Source of the DNA: Bolinopsis microptera
Lineage: Eukaryota; Ctenophora; Tentaculata; Lobata; Bolinopsidae
Length of the DNA stretch: 60,000 nt
Reading direction: 5' to 3'
Assembly (NCBI RefSeq): GCF_026151205.1
Contig: NC_087083.1
Coordinates: forward strand, 9,051,460-9,111,459
In this document: positions 55,450 to 60,000 of the stretch, in pieces
How positions within the stretch are numbered: the stretch's first letter is position 1
Layout of the letters: each line of letters opens with the position of its first letter
Program-made: the position numbers and the translations under genes
The notes under the pieces: model-generated
What the model saw: only the letters and a program-made list of their open reading frames with translations
Databases searched by the model: none
Told to the model about the DNA's origin: nothing

Positions 55450-58400
55450 ATGCACCACCAAGCTCCGTGCGGAGGAAGACTGGTCCTGCTGACTATTCTT
55501 CTTGTAGTCATTGTTAGAACAGACCCTGACCCTGAAGCTTTCCCCAAAGACTGCTGCTCTTTACCAGTAATATCTACTAGAGGTAAACACACTGTACAAA
55601 GCTATTTGTGAGACAAGAATATTCATTTTGATTTATAAAGACAAAAATGTAGCTATTCGTGTGCATATTTCATTGCAGTAGGTTCGCGTTATTGGTGGCA
55701 AATTTTCCACGAATAATGATTACGTTATATCCACTATGTCAGCACGAAAACATCCTAAGCACTCGTCACGGTTTTAAACGTTTATTTTCTTTAAGCAAAT
55801 AATCGTGCAAAATGTTAACCGTGCTAATTTAACCATTTAATCTCCCAGGACAGCAAGGCCCTCAAGGGGTTGAAGGACCACTAGGTCCTGTGGGATTAGC
55901 GGGTCCTCCTGGAAGACCAGGATTGCGGGGGAACTTCGGACCACCTGGTCCAAGAGGGGCCAAGGGAGCTGGATCCGGCCTTAATGGGTTGAAGGGAGCC
56001 CAAGTAAGTTCCAGTTTAGTTACTTAATTTTAAATTTTCTGGAATTATTACGGCAGACCAATATCTATTCTTTATCCAAAATTATTAGAGTACGACCCCC
56101 GTCGTATGTTTGTTTTTGTAGTTTTACTTATTTTGAAAAACTGAAATCATCGTCCTTAAATAAACAAATAAGTAGGACTTGAAAAGAATACTCATGTTCC
56201 TCCCACAGGGAAAGAACGGAAGGAGAGGAGGTTCTGGACCACCGGGACCTTATGGAAGGGATGGTTTACACGGTATGGATGGATTGCCGGGTATTGACGG
56301 CTGCAATGGTACTGATGGAACACCTGGTAAAGGTGGTGAACCTGGTGACCCCGGTTTGAAGGTCGGTTTTGTCAGGTTTTGTCACTTTGTACAAATTTAG
56401 CTATTTAATCAAAATATTCCGTCGTTTTTATTCCGGTTTCCCAAATCCCAAATCGATGAAGTAACTCAGTCAAACTTATTAACAGGGAATGCGCGGTATG
56501 GATGGTAAACCTGGATCAGAATCAGGAGCCCCCGGGGAACCAGGCCCGCCTGGTGACGTTATTAAAGGAGAGCCAGGAGACCCTGGTGATCCTGGAGAGG
56601 ATGGTCTGCCTGGAGATCAGGGTGTTTGGGTTAGTGTTATTTAAAACCATGGTATTCATATTATTCATTGATATAATTCAAACCAAGTTTAAAGCAGCCA
56701 TTTTTTGAATAATTTTAATTCAATCATGGGTCAAAAACATGAAAATGTATTTCATTAACAAATTTCCTTATTGTTTGTAAGTTTGTTTCCCATTTATAAA
56801 TTCATTTCACTTTCCGAATAAATTTGTTTTATTTCCAGGGTTTGCCCGGGCTCTCTGGTAAACATGGAAAACGTGGAAAAGCTGGTTCCCCTGGCAACAC
56901 CGGAGCTAAAGGAGTCCAGGGAGAGCCAGGACTTCAGGGACCACAAGGATATCAAGGTGATCAGGGCGGAACAGGTGGTCCTGGACTAACCGGGATACCT
57001 GGGATATCTGGAGATAAAGGAGCTAAAGGTGGTGGAGGTGATCAGGGAGATAAGGGAAATGACGGAGTTGGGGTTCCGGGTCATACAGGATCGGCTGGAG
57101 AGCAGGGTCATTCTGGGAGGACAGGACACGCTGGTCTGCCTGGTTTATTTGGATTTGATGGTTTTGGAGGCCACCCAGGTGAAGTAGGAGCAAAAGGGGA
57201 TAAAGGAGATGGAGGAGTTGAGGGACTTCAAGGAATTAAGGGTTATGCGGGTGATCCTGGGAAAACTGGAGACCAGGGCCCAAAAGGGGAGACCGGAAAA
57301 ACTGGTGCTAGTGGTCTTCCTGGAGAAACGGGATTTGTCGGTGAAAATGGTGAAGATGCTAAAAATGGAATACCGGGCATTCCAGGCATTGCAGGACCCA
57401 AAGGAGATCCTGGTGAAACTAGAATTGACACCACTGAGGGATCTAAAGGTCTATCTGGTGTCCCCGGAAAAAAGGGTAAATGGTTTAACCAACTTGAGAG
57501 TATCTTGTTATTACATTTTCGGATATCTAAAAAAGTTAACCTCTTTTATTTTAATCAAACAGTTTTATCAAACTATTTAACCAACTTATTGACTAATCTA
57601 GGTAAACTATAGGTAAAAATATAATATTAATCATAAGCTAAAATGTACTAATCTTTGTATTCTAAGTGCGAGCTATTTGACTATATGATTTGATTAAAAT
57701 TAAGCCTCGTCTGCTCTGCATTGGAGATCAGCAGTATACGCCCATAAATTTCACAACATCTTTCACAGCTTCACCCCAAAGTTCACAATTATTGAGTGTA
57801 AATTAATGAAACAGTCCATTTTGTCATCCCTGCAGCTTATGGTTCTAATACTATAAAATAAAAGCAGTATTCTTACTGTACAGCAGTATTTTTTACGTTA
57901 TAATAGCGATCTAATATAATCCCAACAGGCACAGAACTTATTATTAAAGTTAAGTACTTAGGAAAGCGGCATATCTACTTGTTAAAGGGACGTAAACTTG
58001 TTCAAGTGGGTTTCACATGTAATTATTGTATTTCACCTGCATAATATCTTAATGACAAATAGTTTAATGATGCCAAATTGTCTAGACTCCATTTCGGTTT
58101 ATAATCCCCGGCCAAAGGTTCATTTTATTATGGTTCATCACTAATGGACGTTTATTTATTCAGTAAAAGTTTTAAACACGGAATAATGAAAATAACGGAC
58201 ACATCTTAAAATATTACTACAATTTCTTGTAAACTGACAAATAAATTGACAAATAAATTGTTTTTATTAAATTTCGTTCAACAATTTTCCGTAAAATTTG
58301 ACTTCATTCAAGGTAACATGGAGAAACCGGAGCATTAGGAGTTCAATCTAAAAACATTATTCTAATTTCTTGTCAACTGAAAAATTACAGCGATGAATTA

Positions 58401-60000
58401 CAGCGATAAATTCCGTTCACGTAAATCACGCACAGTCATTAATTTTCCAGCAGGAAGTTTGACTTCATTTGTAACCGTTTACAGGTGAACACGGAAATAC
58501 CGGTACATTAGGGGTGACCGGACTGAAAGGAAAAACAGGGCCGGCTGGAAATAACGGAGACAAAGGAAGTGATGGAGAACTTGGAGCACAGGGGGTGAAA
58601 GGAGTACGGGGAAAAGAAGGAGTGTCAGGTGAAGATGTAGAAAAGGGAGTAAAAGGAGAGCAGGGGTACGAAGGACCTCAAGGAGCTCCTGGTAATCATT
58701 TTTAATCAAGTAAAACTCGCTATAACGTGCATCGAGGGTGGAAACAATTTGCCCAGATAACCGCGTTATAACGAGGTGCTTGTAATAGCGAGGCGCGTTA
58801 TAACGAGGTCTTTGTAATAGCGAGGCGCGTTATAACGAGGTCCTTGTAATATTGTATTGGTTAAAAGTTCAATAAGTTGATTTTTGTGAGGGAACCTCAC
58901 TATACCGTACCTGTTCTTTGTCAAACCTCTTATTCTGTCTAGGTAATGCCGGATCTGATGGTACTCATGGAGGCGATGGAGGTAAAGGAGAACCAGGTAT
59001 ACCTGGGAATGCTATCCAGGGTATACAAGGGAAACAGGGAGAACGAGGAAACAAAGGGGTGCAGGGAGAGCAGGGTTCTCATGGACTTGATGGTGTTTCC
59101 ATTAAAGGAAACAAAGGTTTCCCGGGAATGCCAGGATTATCAGGATTAAAAGGAGCGCAAGGAGGTAAAGGAGGGGCTGGCGACGAAGGACAAAAAGGTT
59201 CATTAGATATTATTTAACGAAGTTATGATTCTAAATACATTTTATGACTGTTCAAATTTATTTAACGTTTAACGTTTTGGTGCTTTATTTTTCTCTCATT
59301 ACTTGTCCAAATGGAGCATTACAAGTATCATTTCCATTCAGGTGAGGAAGGTGCTACAGGAGCTCCTGGAGACTCCGGAGAAAATGGCCGTGTTGGAGCT
59401 GACGGCAGAGACGGTCACTCTGGAGTGAAGGGAGAGCAAGGAGAACCTGGAGATGTTGGTGAACCTGGAGATGCTGCAGGACCAGGCAAGGATGGAACAC
59501 TTGGTACTAGTGGAGATAAGGGACACCAAGGACCTTCTGGAGATAAGGGTCACAAAGGAGAACCTGGTTCACAAGGTCGGTAATGAGTAGAAAGTATTTT
59601 TATCTTTATTACTGCTTGTTATAATATGTTGATTTCAGAATAACAATTTTATCCATGAGTTGAAATTATTTTGAATATTAGTGCACGGTTCAGATTTTCT
59701 GTTATATCTTTGTCAGGTTATCCTGGAAATACTGGCACTATTGGAAGCCAGGGATTGTCTGGAGAGAAAGGAGTAAGTGGTAAAGATGGAGCCACGGGTA
59801 AGAATGAAGTTGACGGAGATGATGGACTAAACGGAATCAAGGGTGTCCCTGGAGCCAATGGAGAATCTGGCGAAGACGGTTCCACTGGACCCAAAGGAGA
59901 TACAGGTTTTAAAGGAAACATTGGTAACCCTGGTATACCTGGCAACAAGGGTGTCCAGGGAATTAGTGGTGAGCCAGGGCCTGAGGGTGATTCCGGTGAC
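55450..60000 (+). CDS. Collagen with interrupted triple helix, 5' part of the gene (runs off the window)
   Basis: Exons: 55450-55582, 55849-56003, 56209-56361, 56486-56629, 56839-57475, 58485-58691, 58943-59197, 59342-59575, 59717 to beyond 60000. Phases agree and the frame is open to the edge (734 codons). Exon 1 encodes a signal peptide ([14 protein letters not shown]) and a short non-collagenous region with KDCC. The rest is Gly-X-Y with short interruptions ([36 protein letters not shown]) and a NGT sequon in GCNGTDG. Collagen chains trimerise in the secretory pathway and assemble in the extracellular matrix; frequent interruptions suggest a non-fibrillar, type IV-like or FACIT-like chain (inference). 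Introns are phase 0 early and phase 1 later. The ATG lies 2 bases after TTACACTAACAG, a good acceptor, hinting at an upstream leader exon. No C-terminal domain is visible, so the class cannot be fixed. Confidence 0.9.
57476..58484 (+). other. Collagen intron 5 with a relic exon
   Basis: A 1.0-kb intron, AT-rich. From about 58,220 to 58,350 it contains a diverged copy of the following intron end and exon 6 start (see the relic-exon entry). Confidence 0.6.
58313..58350 (+). pseudogene. Relic duplicate of collagen exon 6 start
   Basis: After a matching context (TTTGACTTCATTCAAG versus TTTGACTTCATTTGT...ACAG), GTAACATGGAGAAACCGGAG resembles the start of exon 6, GTGAACACGGAAATACCGGT. Both continue to CATTAGG(A/G)GT. 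A one-base deletion throws the relic out of frame into TAG. It is a failed tandem exon duplication. Confidence 0.7.
58763..58860. repeat. 32-bp tandem repeat in collagen intron 6
   Basis: Three copies starting GCGTTATAACGAGGT near 58,763, 58,795 and 58,827, with CTTTGTAATAGCGAGGC spacers. Confidence 0.8.

Noticed and set aside
57209-59149. Alternative-frame ORFs in collagen exons
   Set aside because: Gly-X-Y repeats leave other frames open; only one frame has Gly every third residue.

Overview
This window reads as nuclear DNA of an invertebrate animal. The genes are split by GT-AG introns, codons and intergenic DNA are AT-rich, and protein families are metazoan (a MADF-BESS regulator, a secreted zona pellucida-domain protein, a collagen). 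The rest is dense with non-LTR retrotransposon remains, MITE-like inverted-repeat elements and tandem arrays. The sequence alone does not fix the phylum; nothing points to a vertebrate, plant, fungus or prokaryote.

Layout. 0-7 kb: no recognisable gene; two MITEs, a 31-bp and a 21-bp minisatellite, and clusters of CCAAT boxes and CACGTG E-boxes. 7.1-9.9 kb: the 3' end of a CR1/L2-like LINE whose (TTA)n tail is followed, in opposite orientation, by a 5'-truncated R4/Dong-like element with a restriction-like endonuclease. 9.96-14.38 kb: a 4.4-kb satellite built around GTCACGTGAC. 14.5-19.4 kb: further minisatellites and a 41-bp CCAAT/E-box module. 20.0-25.4 kb: a complete 13-exon MADF-BESS gene on the minus strand (485 aa; every junction phase agrees). 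26.9-31.3 kb: nested transposon remains, including a 1.65-kb element with CTGCTG-rich terminal inverted repeats. 34.0-36.5 kb: a nearly identical 1.24-kb tandem duplication carrying LINE endonuclease fragments.

40.6-51.1 kb: a complete 11-exon plus-strand gene (500 aa) for a secreted signal peptide / discoidin-like lectin / sushi / ZP protein with an RRKR cleavage site and a hydrophobic C-terminus. Its 7-kb intron 8 holds an antisense CR1-like fragment and a nested structure: a roughly 300-bp tandem repeat is interrupted by a TA-flanked inverted-repeat element that carries an uninterrupted LINE polyprotein reading frame. 51-55.4 kb: decayed repeats and LINE relics. 55.45 kb to the right edge: the 5' part of a collagen gene (nine exons seen, 734 codons), running off the window.

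The three host genes show no operon-like or functional linkage beyond two being extracellular proteins. The most unusual signal is the repeated use of the palindrome GTCACGTGAC in otherwise unrelated arrays, a MITE family and single sites over the first 18 kb. Gene models were assembled by eye from reading frame, splice sites and phase; family assignments are from recognised motifs, with no database search.
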